In this document: positions 51,246 to 60,128 of the stretch, piece by piece
How positions within the stretch are numbered: the first letter of the stretch is position 1
Layout: every line of letters begins with the position of its first letter
Assembly: GCA_051649245.1 (NCBI GenBank)
Contig: JBOFGS010000007.1
Coordinates: forward strand, 1 to 60,145
Direction of reading: 5' to 3'
DNA: 60,145 bases
From: Brevinema_A sp051649245
Lineage (GTDB): Bacteria > Spirochaetota > Brevinematia > Brevinematales > Brevinemataceae
Program-made: the position numbers and the translations under genes
Notes under the pieces: model-generated
Seen by the model: only the letters and a program-made list of their open reading frames with translations
What the model was told of the DNA's origin: nothing
Databases searched by the model: none

Positions 51246-51890
51246 ATGTTTACAGGATTGATAGAAGAAGTAGGAACTGTGAAAAATATCCATCTTGGAG
51301 CTAAATCTGCTCAGTTGCTGGTTCAATGCTCTATCATTAGAGAAGATATTCATCTGGGAGATAGTATTGCTGTGAATGGGGTGTGTTTAACAGTCACAAA
51401 ACTTTATCCCAATGCTTTTGAGGTCGATGCAATGCCGGAAACATTAGATGTCACGGCTCTTAAATATGTGGTTAAAGGACAAAAAGTAAACTTAGAACGT
51501 GCTCTTTCTGTAGGAAGTAGGCTGGGTGGACATATTGTATCTGGACATGTTGATGGTGTTGGTATCATAAAACAAATTCAGCCCAATGAGAATGCAGTTT
51601 TGATCACGGTAACAGCTCCCATGAATATTTTAAAATATATTATTCATCGTGGTTCTATTGCTATAGATGGGATTAGTTTGACGGTATGTGGTCTAGATGA
51701 TCATGAATTCCAAGTCAGTATTATTCCTCACACGTTTTCTCATACAACATTATCATTAAAAAAGATAGGTGAGCAAATTAATCTTGAAAATGATATGATT
51801 GCAAAATATACAGAACGCTTACTTTCGTTTCAAGCACCAGCTCCTAAAAAAGATATCACAATAGAATTTTTAAAATCAAACGGATTCTAA
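51246..51890 (+). CDS. ribE: Riboflavin synthase alpha subunit
   Basis: Dismutates two lumazine molecules to riboflavin. Two lumazine-binding repeats: the first opens MFTGLIEEVG with SIAVNGVCLTV, the second has GHIVSGHVDGVG and IAIDGISLTV. The N-terminal MFTG is diagnostic. 214 residues, complete. GGGAG before the ATG, 9 nt after ribD. Confidence 0.96.
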   Translation: MFTGLIEEVGTVKNIHLGAKSAQLLVQCSIIREDIHLGDSIAVNGVCLTVTKLYPNAFEVDAMPETLDVTALKYVVKGQKVNLERALSVGSRLGGHIVSGHVDGVGIIKQIQPNENAVLITVTAPMNILKYIIHRGSIAIDGISLTVCGLDDHEFQVSIIPHTFSHTTLSLKKIGEQINLENDMIAKYTERLLSFQAPAPKKDITIEFLKSNGF

Positions 51891-51899
51891 GGAATAAAT

Positions 51900-53108
51900 A
51901 TGTATCAATTTAACACGATTGAACAGGCAGTAGCCGATATTAAGCAAGGTAAAATGATTGTTGTCATTGATGATTATGAAAGAGAAAACGAAGGTGATTT
52001 ATTGATGGCTGCAGATTTTGTAACAGATCAAGCTATTAATTTTATGGCGACGCATGGAAAAGGATTAATTTGTATGCCTTGCGATAAAAGCATCTTGGAT
52101 CGCTTAGAAATTCATCCGATGGTTGCCCTGAATACAGATAACCACGAAACAGCTTTTACAGTTTCGATTGATCATATCAATACATCAACAGGTATTTCTG
52201 CAGGTGATAGAGCATTAACCATTAAAAAAGTGCTTGATCCAAAAGCAACCCCTCAAGATTTTCGTCGTCCTGGGCATATTTTTCCATTGATGTCCAAACA
52301 TTTAGGGGTGCTTGAACGAGAAGGGCATACAGAGGCTGCTGTTGATTTTGCTCGGTTAGCGGGGTTAAATCCTGCTGGAGTGATTTGTGAAATCATGAAA
52401 GAAGATGGCTCTATGATGCGAGTTGATGATTTGATACCTTTTGCGAAAGAACATCAATTAAGTTTGGTAACTATTAAAGATTTGATTGAATATCGAAAAA
52501 AACATGAACAATATGTGGTTGAAGAGATTGTGACGACATTACCTACAAAATACGGTGAATTTACTGTTCACGGCTATATTGATCAACGCACAAATATAGA
52601 ACACTTAGCTTTAGTTATGGGTAATATTTTATCTGCAGAACCTGTCTTAATACGGACACACTCAGAATGTTTGACAGGAGATGTTTTTGGATCAAAACGT
52701 TGTGATTGTGGTGAGCAGCTTGATTTTGCACTTCAGAAGATTGCTGAAGAGGGTAGAGGTATTTTAGTATATCTTCGTCAAGAAGGGAGAGGTATTGGTC
52801 TTATTAATAAATTGAAAGCATATGCGTTGCAAGATCAAGGATTTGATACAGTTGATGCAAATTTAAAATTAGGATTTCCTGTTGATATGAGGGATTTTGC
52901 CATTGCCGCTCAAATTTTAAAATCTCTTAATGTCATGACAATTGATGTGATGACCAACAATCCTGAAAAAATAAATGGATTGATAACGTATGGGATTATT
53001 ATTAATCAACGTATTCCATGGGAATTCAAGTACAATAAAAATAATAAATTATATCTTGAAACAAAGAAAAAGAAATTACATCATTTGTTAGATATGTTAG
53101 GAGAGTAA
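51900..53108 (+). CDS. ribBA: Bifunctional DHBP synthase / GTP cyclohydrolase II (RibBA)
   Basis: Residues 1-200 are 3,4-dihydroxy-2-butanone 4-phosphate synthase (DDYERENEGDLL, RPGHIFPL, GHTEAAVDFARLAG). Residues 205-402 are GTP cyclohydrolase II with the zinc cysteines in HSECLTGDVFGSKRCDCG and the RQEGRGIGL motif. Both activities appear intact. 402 residues. It starts 9 nt after ribE and ends 3 nt before ribH. Confidence 0.96.
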   Translation: MYQFNTIEQAVADIKQGKMIVVIDDYERENEGDLLMAADFVTDQAINFMATHGKGLICMPCDKSILDRLEIHPMVALNTDNHETAFTVSIDHINTSTGISAGDRALTIKKVLDPKATPQDFRRPGHIFPLMSKHLGVLEREGHTEAAVDFARLAGLNPAGVICEIMKEDGSMMRVDDLIPFAKEHQLSLVTIKDLIEYRKKHEQYVVEEIVTTLPTKYGEFTVHGYIDQRTNIEHLALVMGNILSAEPVLIRTHSECLTGDVFGSKRCDCGEQLDFALQKIAEEGRGILVYLRQEGRGIGLINKLKAYALQDQGFDTVDANLKLGFPVDMRDFAIAAQILKSLNVMTIDVMTNNPEKINGLITYGIIINQRIPWEFKYNKNNKLYLETKKKKLHHLLDMLGE

Positions 53109-53111
53109 AAT

Positions 53112-53585
53112 ATGGCTTTATATGAAGGATCGCTTATTGTCGCAGGTAGTAAGAAAGTTGCCCTTGTTGCAGCACGTTTTAATGAATTTATCGTCTCTAA
53201 ACTTGTAGAAGGAGCGAAAGACAGCCTGATTCGTCATGGAATGAGTGAAGAAAATATTGATGTGATTCTTGTTCCGGGTGCTTTTGAAATCCCTTTAGCT
53301 GCTCAAAAAGTTGCATCATCAAAAAAATACGCTGCTGTGATTTGTTTAGGAGCTGTTATCAAAGGATCTACCGATCACTATGAGTATGTATGTTCCGAAG
53401 TTACAAAAGGTATTGCACATGTTTCTTTGAATCAAGGATTACCTATTATTTTTGGAATTTTAACCACAGATACTATTGAACAAGCAATTGAAAGAGCTGG
53501 TACAAAAGCAGGAAATAAAGGATTTGAAAGTGCAATGACAGCTATTGAAATGATGAATTTATCCGATGAATTAGAAAAGTTGTAA
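53112..53585 (+). CDS. ribH: 6,7-dimethyl-8-ribityllumazine synthase
   Basis: Condenses the RibBA and RibD products to lumazine. ARFNEFI at the N-terminus, VPGAFEIPLAAQ, CLGAVIKGSTDHYEYV with the catalytic His in the DHYE segment, and FGILTTDTIEQAIERAGTKAGNKG. 157 residues, complete. Last gene of the operon. The enzyme normally forms 60-mers or pentamers. Confidence 0.97.
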   Translation: MALYEGSLIVAGSKKVALVAARFNEFIVSKLVEGAKDSLIRHGMSEENIDVILVPGAFEIPLAAQKVASSKKYAAVICLGAVIKGSTDHYEYVCSEVTKGIAHVSLNQGLPIIFGILTTDTIEQAIERAGTKAGNKGFESAMTAIEMMNLSDELEKL

Positions 53586-53607
53586 TCAATCATCATTGAT
53601 TTATTTA

Positions 53608-53651
53608 ATTATTAAAAAATACCTATTTTTCAATAGGTATTTTTTAATAAT
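53608..53651. terminator. Bidirectional terminator after ribH
   Basis: 20-bp perfect arms (53608-53627 and 53632-53651) with a TTTC loop, also usable by the convergent lipoprotein gene. Confidence 0.88.
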
Positions 53652-53660
53652 GTTGATAAT

Positions 53661-54233
53661 TTAGTATAAACCTGCTCTATTTGTACTGATATACATATTT
53701 CTAGGAAGCTCACCTACAAACAGACCGTCTCCACGATTGTGAATACCAAATGAATGTGCTATGTAATCACCATCATTACCATCTTCTCCAGGAAGTGTTG
53801 GAATTGAAGGTTTATAAAGTAGAATAAAATTATTTGAACTCATAATGGATACATATTTTATAGCAGGTAGAGGAGAATGTGGCATCATGATATTTGCGTT
53901 AGTTAATCCTGCATATTTATAGACACCTACTGGAAAATTTTCATGTGGGATTGTTTTTGATTTATCAAGATCATATAAAAATATTTTTCCATCTAAAGAA
54001 AATCTACCCACTCTGCTTTTTACTCCAGTAATATGATTATAGCTATAAAGATAAGTTCCTTTGACGGCTTCAATAAACGGATTTAATGGATCATCTTTCT
54101 CATTGTCAGAAGTGAAAACATCTCCGATTCCTATCTCACCACTATGGTTTTCGTGTGCTTGTTCTACTTTTGCTTCAGCTGAACAAGCTGCTAATACTAA
54201 AATACTAAACATGAAAAATATATTTTTTAACAT
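53661..54233 (-). CDS. Lipoprotein of unknown function
   Basis: No family recognised. The signal ends LAAC with Cys17. A His/Glu-rich short linker follows, then about 130 residues with beta-strand-like alternation (GTYLYSYNHI, VGRFSLDGKIFLYDLD, YVSIMSSNNFILLYK). 190 residues. GAGAGG lies before the ATG. It is monocistronic with its own promoter. The Tyr-rich start of the domain suggests a small beta-sandwich, but this is weak. Confidence 0.75.
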   Translation of the reverse strand: MLKNIFFMFSILVLAACSAEAKVEQAHENHSGEIGIGDVFTSDNEKDDPLNPFIEAVKGTYLYSYNHITGVKSRVGRFSLDGKIFLYDLDKSKTIPHENFPVGVYKYAGLTNANIMMPHSPLPAIKYVSIMSSNNFILLYKPSIPTLPGEDGNDGDYIAHSFGIHNRGDGLFVGELPRNMYISTNRAGLY

Positions 54234-54272
54234 ATTATAACCTCTCTACTTTAATATATATATATTATTTAT

Positions 54273-54301
54273 ATAATAATATATATATATTATTATGTCA
54301 A
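54273..54301 (-). promoter_or_regulatory. Promoter of the 53661 lipoprotein gene
   Basis: Minus strand: TTGACA (54301-54296), 17-bp spacer, TATTAT (54278-54273). It is embedded in a run of alternating AT with local palindromes (54250-54295). Confidence 0.6.
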
Positions 54302-54338
54302 TATTAAATATATATATTTTTTTGGTAAGATGTTTTTA

Positions 54339-54368
54339 TTGAAATTTTTATAAAGAAAATGATATAAT
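54339..54368 (+). promoter_or_regulatory. Promoter of the radical SAM gene
   Basis: TTGAAA (54339-54344), 18-bp spacer, TATAAT (54363-54368). Confidence 0.55.
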
Positions 54369-54413
54369 GATATATGTTATTTAGTTATTTTTGCTAAATT
54401 AAGGAGTATTTTT

Positions 54414-55121
54414 GTGGGAATACGCTACAGCCACTATATTGACGGTATTAATGATAGAGAAGTTGTCTTATTAAAAGGATATCCTTGTGGGTATGGTAAG
54501 TGTAAATTTTGTAATTATATAGAAGATAATTCATCAAATGATGATGATATTAACAAAATCAATACCTCTGTTTTGTCTTATGTCACGGGAGAGTTTGCTC
54601 GTTTGGAAATTTTAAATTCAGGCTCTGTTTTTGAGATTCCGAAATATACTTTAAAACAGATTCAGATGATTGTTAATGAAAAAAAAATTCGCATTTTATA
54701 TTTTGAAATTTATTATGGATATCTTCGTCGAATTGATGAAATTCGAGCAATGTTTCCAAATGTTGAAATTCGTTTTAAAATGGGCTTAGAAACGTTTGAT
54801 AATAATTTTAGAAAAGAAGGCTATGGTAAAAATTTTTCTCTTCAAGAAGCTGATTATGAAATACTCTCAAAAAAATTATATTCTGTGTGTTTGCTTCTTT
54901 GTACAAAAGGTCAAACCAAAGAGATGATCAACAATGATATTGCGTTGGGACTGAAATATTTTAAACATGTTACCTTGAATATTTTTGTTAATAATGGAAC
55001 ATCAGTACAACGAGATGATGATCTTGTCCAATGGTTTGTTCTAGAATATGGTCATCTTAAAAATGATCCGAGAGTTGATTTGTTGATTGATAATAAAGAT
55101 CTTGGTGTTTTTGAACAGTAA
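54414..55121 (+). CDS. Radical SAM-like protein, possibly queuine lyase (QueL-like)
   Basis: A short protein with the cysteine set PCGYGKCKFCNY (Cys25, Cys30, Cys33), a CX4CX2C cluster motif in place of the usual CX3CX2C, near the N-terminus. VVLLKG precedes it, the conserved EILNSGS follows, and the later KMGLETFD and KGQTKEMI motifs agree with a small group that I believe includes the queuine lyase QueL, which converts queuine to preQ1 for tRNA modification. The QueL assignment rests on memory of the family and needs checking. 235 residues. GTG start after AAGGAG. No tRNA-guanine transglycosylase or queuosine transporter is beside it. Confidence 0.7.
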   Translation: MGIRYSHYIDGINDREVVLLKGYPCGYGKCKFCNYIEDNSSNDDDINKINTSVLSYVTGEFARLEILNSGSVFEIPKYTLKQIQMIVNEKKIRILYFEIYYGYLRRIDEIRAMFPNVEIRFKMGLETFDNNFRKEGYGKNFSLQEADYEILSKKLYSVCLLLCTKGQTKEMINNDIALGLKYFKHVTLNIFVNNGTSVQRDDDLVQWFVLEYGHLKNDPRVDLLIDNKDLGVFEQ

Positions 55122-55251
55122 TTATTATAAATATCTAGAATTGTACTGTTCAATGATGATGATAATTTCATTTGATATACTGATAAATTTCCTCATATAC
55201 TGACATAGAATATTTATATCAATAATGTAAATAAAATCAGAGAGGTATAAT

Positions 55252-56166
55252 ATGTTTCAAAAATATCTAGTTGAATTATCAACATATCTTGTTTTGCACG
55301 GTATCGTTCAAAAATCTGAAGAGGTTGATCAAGAAAATTATCAGGAATTTGTGAAACAATTTCAATCAAAGCATAATCTTAATGTTACGGGATTGACTAA
55401 TGTTGATACATTATGGGAACTTCAGTATCCTTTTGTAATAGAAAAACCTTGTTATCATATCACAACTATTGATGTGGATACGGATACTCATTTTGATTGC
55501 TTAAAAAATTTTGATCTTAGAAATGATATATGTCCTTCATTTTCAGCTGCAATGGCTGAAGTCCACCAAAAATGTGGTAAGATTTTTTCATCAGGATCTT
55601 TACGCTCACTGGATGCAGAAGTTACTCCCGCTCGATCACATACTTCTTTGCATTATACAGGGATTGCTTTAGATTTTTGTATTAATGCAGGTTTTACCAA
55701 TCCACAAACAGATCCTTATGTTGTTGTCAGAGAACGTTTTGATCATGATACAGATAATTGGAAGCCAACGGATTTCTATTTTAAAATTTATTTTAGATCT
55801 CCACAAGGTACGAGACAAACACTTAAGGCTATCTATTGGAAAAACCACAAAACAGGTGTTGATTTATTTCAAGAGGTAGAAGATAATTTTATTTGTCTAA
55901 CGGAAATTATGCAAAAACATGGGTTTTCAACTATTCCTCCACGATCCGGATTTTTAAGCGATACCAATCGTGATTATTTGTCATCAGAATGGTGGCATTT
56001 TAATCATTTATGTAATATTACGCGTGGTTTTAGTCTCTTTGGAATTGAATTAATCAAAACATTTGGTTTGGATAAAGTCGAACATTCTCCTGTTTGGAAT
56101 TCTCGAAAGGCCGTGTTTAATTATGCTGGGTTTATTATGGAAAATTATATTGATCCGAATTCATAG
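55252..56166 (+). CDS. M15-type D-Ala-D-Ala carboxypeptidase-like protein with N-terminal peptidoglycan-binding-like domain
   Basis: Probably a zinc peptidase acting on peptide cross-links or on free peptide. Residues about 5-60 look like a helical PG-binding-1 domain (VKQFQSKHNLNVTGLTN). The catalytic domain has SLHYTGIALD (His134, Asp141) and SSEWWHFNH (Glu246, His249), the ligands and general base of the VanY/D,D-carboxypeptidase group. No signal peptide or membrane segment is seen, so it is either cytoplasmic or exported in another way. 304 residues. GAGAGG precedes the ATG. Strong terminator follows. Confidence 0.8.
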   Translation: MFQKYLVELSTYLVLHGIVQKSEEVDQENYQEFVKQFQSKHNLNVTGLTNVDTLWELQYPFVIEKPCYHITTIDVDTDTHFDCLKNFDLRNDICPSFSAAMAEVHQKCGKIFSSGSLRSLDAEVTPARSHTSLHYTGIALDFCINAGFTNPQTDPYVVVRERFDHDTDNWKPTDFYFKIYFRSPQGTRQTLKAIYWKNHKTGVDLFQEVEDNFICLTEIMQKHGFSTIPPRSGFLSDTNRDYLSSEWWHFNHLCNITRGFSLFGIELIKTFGLDKVEHSPVWNSRKAVFNYAGFIMENYIDPNS

Positions 56167-56169
56167 ATC

Positions 56170-56220
56170 AAAACAATCAAAAACGCCTCCTTATTATAAG
56201 GAGGCGTTTTTGATTGTTTT
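56170..56220. terminator. Bidirectional terminator after the M15 peptidase gene
   Basis: 24-bp perfect arms around a 3-nt loop, core AACGCCTCCTTA, T runs on both strands; it lies between convergent genes. Confidence 0.9.
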
Positions 56221-56227
56221 TAAAAAA

Positions 56228-56785
56228 TTATAGAGATAGTAATGATTTTTTTAAGTTAGTATCGACAGCATTGTTACCAATCCAAATACTTAACAATCCT
56301 TTTTTAAATGCTTGATTATCAAAAGCAATAATTTCTGAGTCATCTTGTCTGATAGAAATTTTTGAATCCATAAATATAAACTCAATAACTGTGCCTGTTG
56401 TGATTTTTTGTTTACTAAAAGAATTTTGGAGTTTTTGAATCTCATCCCGAAGATTTTGTAATTCTTCATCAGTATGGTTTGCTTTAAAGCCGTCTAGAAT
56501 AGCTTTATTAAGTTGTTTTGCTCCAACAAAACTTGATAATATATTCAATTTCAACACTATTTCTTTAGGATCATTAATGATTTTTGATGCATCTGTTTTT
56601 TTTGATGTTGTGTACATGGACGCAACATACAAATCAATAATAGATTTTTTTCTAAGCCCAGCGCCATTCAATACAAGTGATTTTCCTTGGATAGAAAGTG
56701 TTTCTGCAATCTTGATATTTTTTATTTCGATAGAAAATGTTGGTATGCAACTAAACATTAATGCACACATAGTTATATATTTCAT
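56228..56785 (-). CDS. Exported chalcone isomerase-like domain protein
   Basis: Signal peptide of about 18 residues (ending TFSI). The domain has the family start LNGAGLRKKSIIDLYVASMYT and the ending KGLLSIWIGNNAVDTNLKKSLL. These fit the bacterial chalcone-isomerase-like proteins, which are thought to bind fatty acids or similar ligands in the periplasm, rather than real flavonoid enzymes. 185 residues. GGGGGATTC lies just before the ATG. Single gene. Confidence 0.82.
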   Translation of the reverse strand: MKYITMCALMFSCIPTFSIEIKNIKIAETLSIQGKSLVLNGAGLRKKSIIDLYVASMYTTSKKTDASKIINDPKEIVLKLNILSSFVGAKQLNKAILDGFKANHTDEELQNLRDEIQKLQNSFSKQKITTGTVIEFIFMDSKISIRQDDSEIIAFDNQAFKKGLLSIWIGNNAVDTNLKKSLLSL

Positions 56786-56919
56786 AGAATCCCCCTGTAT
56801 ATATTATCTATTATGGTATAGTTTTTATCATATGTCAATAAATATTTTAGTAAAAATTTGATCCTAACAATACAAAATACACATTAACTGAATTGAAAAA
56901 AAAATATTTTTGTAAACTA

Positions 56920-56949
56920 TTGATTTGTATGTGATTGTATATATATAAT
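56920..56949 (+). promoter_or_regulatory. Promoter of the CrtI-like operon
   Basis: TTGATT (56920-56925), 18-bp spacer, TATAAT (56944-56949). The predicted leader is about 20 nt and holds GAGGAG. Confidence 0.65.
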
Positions 56950-56977
56950 ATAAATATATATTAATCGAGGAGAGTTT

Positions 56978-58600
56978 ATGCGTTATGATATTATTGTTAT
57001 TGGTGCCGGACTGGGAGGTTTAGTATCAGCAGCGTGCTTTGCTAAAAAAGGTAAAAAAGTATTGGTTTTAGAACAACACAATATTCCTGGTGGATGTGCT
57101 ACGACTTTCCAACGTAAGGGTGTAACGTGTGAAGTAGGTCTTCATGAGATGGATTTTGGGTTGCCACATCGTGATGGGAAGCATGTTATTTTTAAAAAAT
57201 TAGGATTGGATAAGACTCTTCCTATTGTTCCATTACCTGAATTTTTTCGCTTAAAATCATCACAGTATGAATATACTATTCCTGAAGGCATTGAAAATGC
57301 TAAAAACTATTTGAAACAAGAATTTCCTCATGAAAAGGCAGGTATTGATGCCTATTTTAGAGATTTAGATTGTACAACATATCCTATCAGACGTCTTCCA
57401 TCTGACTTAGATCCTATTTCTTTCTTTTTCTTCCCCATAACTTCTTTTCCCATGTTTCTTAAGACTTATTTTCAACAAGCAAATGTTGGCCAAAAAATGG
57501 ATAAATATTTTACAGATAATAAACTCAAAAATCTTCTCAATGGAAATTTAGGTTATTATGCAGATGATCCTTATGAATTAAGTTGGTTTTATCATGCGGC
57601 GGCTCAAGCTTCTTATTTTAATAAAGGTGTTTTTATCAAAGGCGGTAGCCAAGTTCTTTCCAACCAATTAACAGATATCATTAAACAACATGGTGGAGAA
57701 GTTCGTTTGTTAGCTGATGTTCAAAAAATTAACATGAAAGGAAACAAGGCGACAGGTGTTGTTTATCAAGATAGAAAAACTAAAGAAATGATTACGGTTG
57801 ATGCAAAAACATTAATCGCAAACTGTGCTCCACATTGTATCTTTAACGGTCATATGGTTCCTAAAGAAATACAAGAACCTTGTATAGATAAGCTAGAAAT
57901 AGAAACAAGCTTGTATAGTATCTATATTATTTTTAAACAAAAAATATCTAAACTTTATCCTGGAAATAGCTATTCAACATTTTTATGGGATGGTCTTGAT
58001 CTTAACCAGCCATTATCAGAAATAAAAAACAGAATGAATTTAGATATTGAAAAAAGAGGATTTGTTTTTGTTGATTATTCGGCAATTGATTCAGGATTAG
58101 TTCCGGAAGGAGACGATAGGTCATTTGGCGTTATGTGTTCAACATCCAAAATGAAAGAATGGGAAGGCTTATCTCCAGAAGAATATAAAGCAAAAAAAGA
58201 AAAAGTCATTACCGGAAATCTTGCTATTCTTGAAAAATATTATCCCGGAATTGGTGAACAAATCGAATATATTGAAATGTCCACCCCCAAAACTGCACAT
58301 CGTTATCTGAAAACCCCTGAAGGAACAGCATATGGATTCAAACAAAATCATTATTTGAAAAAAAGCCGTACTCCTCGTAAATCTAAAGTAATTAAAAATA
58401 TGTTTTATGCATCTTCATGGGGATTCCCTGGTGGTGGTTTTACTGGTGCAATGATTTCAGGTTATATGACAGCTATAGAATATTTTATGCCTATGAAATG
58501 GAGAGTGTTAATTGGTACTATTTTGTGTGCTATATCAGGAACTATAATTGCAAGAGCACATGATTGGTTGCCTGAATTAATATATATTTTATCTAAATAA
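56978..58600 (+). CDS. Phytoene desaturase/CrtISO-like FAD-dependent oxidoreductase
   Basis: An NAD(P)/FAD-dependent enzyme of the carotenoid desaturase/retinol saturase superfamily. FAD-binding GAGLGGLVSAACFAKKG is followed by VLEQHNIPGGCATTF, and the C-terminal half has the GGGFTGAMISGYMTA motif that closes the flavin site. A last hydrophobic helix (about 515-535) could anchor it to a membrane. 540 residues, complete. No phytoene synthase or other carotenoid gene is here, so the substrate may be another lipid or isoprenoid. Followed by an outer-membrane protein and a DUF2147 protein, likely in one operon. Confidence 0.85.
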   Translation: MRYDIIVIGAGLGGLVSAACFAKKGKKVLVLEQHNIPGGCATTFQRKGVTCEVGLHEMDFGLPHRDGKHVIFKKLGLDKTLPIVPLPEFFRLKSSQYEYTIPEGIENAKNYLKQEFPHEKAGIDAYFRDLDCTTYPIRRLPSDLDPISFFFFPITSFPMFLKTYFQQANVGQKMDKYFTDNKLKNLLNGNLGYYADDPYELSWFYHAAAQASYFNKGVFIKGGSQVLSNQLTDIIKQHGGEVRLLADVQKINMKGNKATGVVYQDRKTKEMITVDAKTLIANCAPHCIFNGHMVPKEIQEPCIDKLEIETSLYSIYIIFKQKISKLYPGNSYSTFLWDGLDLNQPLSEIKNRMNLDIEKRGFVFVDYSAIDSGLVPEGDDRSFGVMCSTSKMKEWEGLSPEEYKAKKEKVITGNLAILEKYYPGIGEQIEYIEMSTPKTAHRYLKTPEGTAYGFKQNHYLKKSRTPRKSKVIKNMFYASSWGFPGGGFTGAMISGYMTAIEYFMPMKWRVLIGTILCAISGTIIARAHDWLPELIYILSK

Positions 58601-58630
58601 GATATACTCACTTTCATGAAGGAATTGTAT

Positions 58631-59530
58631 ATGAGAAACATATTATTTGTTATAGTAATGCTTACAGGGTCTATATTTGCACAAGATAATACTGTTTTGA
58701 CTAATTCAGTAAAAAAAGAAATACCTGCAGATCAAGGTTGGTATTGGCAGAATGCATATATGGGAAAATGGAATCCTTTTGGTTCATTGTACCAAACACG
58801 TCTTTATTATAGGCATGCACTACATAGAGATCAAGGAACATTTTGGTTTAAAGATTCTGCACTGATGGTTGGTTTAGAACAAGAATTTTCAATATTTTCC
58901 AGAACATCTCTTTTTTTATACTGGCAACCTGTTATTGCTGTTAACTTTACTGCAAGAGTAATATTTGAATATGATTTTGCAGGATCTATCCAAATGAATG
59001 GACCTAATGATGATTACACTTCTGCATTTCCTCCTTTTACAGGATTGAATCCTTTGACAAGAACTCCTATTCGGAATAAATTTTCTAATTTTATTTTTGA
59101 ATTTGCTCCTGAATTTACTTTTGGAGGGCCTGCCGGACCAGGTATGGTTGCACTAATTTATCGTCCGCAAATATTTTATTTTCACAGCATTGGTTATGGA
59201 GCTGATCAATTTTATTATAATAACAGAGAAGGAATTATTCTAAAAGGGAGAGATATTTTCTTTCGTCATGATATTAAGCTTGGATATAGCTTAACAGGAA
59301 CGGGTATGTCATTTGCTCTTGTATCATTGATTGAACATGTTCTTTCTGGTGGTGGAGATTTATTTAGGGTAGGTGTCTTTGGAGGATTTCAGTATGAAAA
59401 AGCAACGAAAAATAATCCTAATTTAATTCCATATGTTCGTGTTTTGGTTGGTACTTGGGTTGTGGAACGTTTCTTATTTCAAACTTTTGCAATGCAATGG
59501 GACATCGGTCTGAAATGGAAATTTAAATAA
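58631..59530 (+). CDS. Outer-membrane beta-barrel protein, family unknown
   Basis: Signal peptide ends SIFAQ. The body has aromatic-rich amphipathic strands (YWQNAYMG, TRLYYRHAL, SLFLYWQPVI, FIFEFAPEFTF, YRPQIFYFHSIGY) and ends MQWDIGLKWKFK, the usual C-terminal barrel strand. 299 residues from the ATG at 58631, which has AAGGA; the frame also opens at an ATG at 58616 without such a site. It starts about 30 nt after the flavoprotein. It may form a channel for the flavoprotein's substrate or product. Confidence 0.78.
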   Translation: MRNILFVIVMLTGSIFAQDNTVLTNSVKKEIPADQGWYWQNAYMGKWNPFGSLYQTRLYYRHALHRDQGTFWFKDSALMVGLEQEFSIFSRTSLFLYWQPVIAVNFTARVIFEYDFAGSIQMNGPNDDYTSAFPPFTGLNPLTRTPIRNKFSNFIFEFAPEFTFGGPAGPGMVALIYRPQIFYFHSIGYGADQFYYNNREGIILKGRDIFFRHDIKLGYSLTGTGMSFALVSLIEHVLSGGGDLFRVGVFGGFQYEKATKNNPNLIPYVRVLVGTWVVERFLFQTFAMQWDIGLKWKFK

Positions 59531-59582
59531 TAAAATAGAACGTACAAATAATAAAATGTAAATTTAAATAAGAGGTATCTTT

Positions 59583-60110
59583 ATGAAGAATATATTAATT
59601 GCATTAATGATTTTTATAGCTAATGTGTCTTGGTCTCAGCAAAACGCACAAGACATTGTTGGTTCTTGGCTTATGAAACCTGGTAAAGGTGAAACACTGG
59701 GTACTATTGTAGAAATATTTGAATATGATAGTAAATTTTATGCTTATGGTTATGGACTTACTGATGGTTCTCACAGTACAGCAATAGATTCAAAAAATCC
59801 AGATCCAGCACTTCGAACACGATCTATGAAAGATGTTATTTTTCTATACGGTATAAGCTTTAATCAAGGTAAATGGCAAGGAGGGGAAATTTATCGTCCT
59901 TCAGATGGTAGTTATTTTCATGTTAAAGGTGAATTATCAGATCTTAACACTCTTAGATTGAGAGCATCAATAGATAAAACAGGTATTTTTGGAGAAACAC
60001 AAATTTGGACTCGTCTTAGTGATGAAGAACAAGCAAAATTTGAGTCCCATAAAACACCAAAATCAAAATTAATAAAATTTGTTTCTGAACTGAAATATCA
60101 TAAGAAATAA
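59583..60110 (+). CDS. Exported DUF2147 family protein
   Basis: Signal peptide about residues 1-18 (ending SWSQ). The domain begins IVGSWLMKPGKGETLG, then a DPALRTRSM stretch, WQGGEIYRPSDGSYFHVKGEL and the end RLRASI...GETQIWTRL, all typical for DUF2147. 175 residues. AGAGG precedes the ATG. Last gene of the apparent operon with the CrtI-like flavoprotein and the beta-barrel. DUF2147 proteins are small periplasmic lipid-binding-like folds of unknown role. Confidence 0.85.
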   Translation: MKNILIALMIFIANVSWSQQNAQDIVGSWLMKPGKGETLGTIVEIFEYDSKFYAYGYGLTDGSHSTAIDSKNPDPALRTRSMKDVIFLYGISFNQGKWQGGEIYRPSDGSYFHVKGELSDLNTLRLRASIDKTGIFGETQIWTRLSDEEQAKFESHKTPKSKLIKFVSELKYHKK

Positions 60111-60128
60111 TTGATAACACAAAAAAAC

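Noticed and set aside
54250..54295. Alternating AT run as a tandem repeat or replication origin
   Set aside because: It is short, holds a plausible promoter, and there are no DnaA-box clusters or dnaA/dnaN genes nearby.
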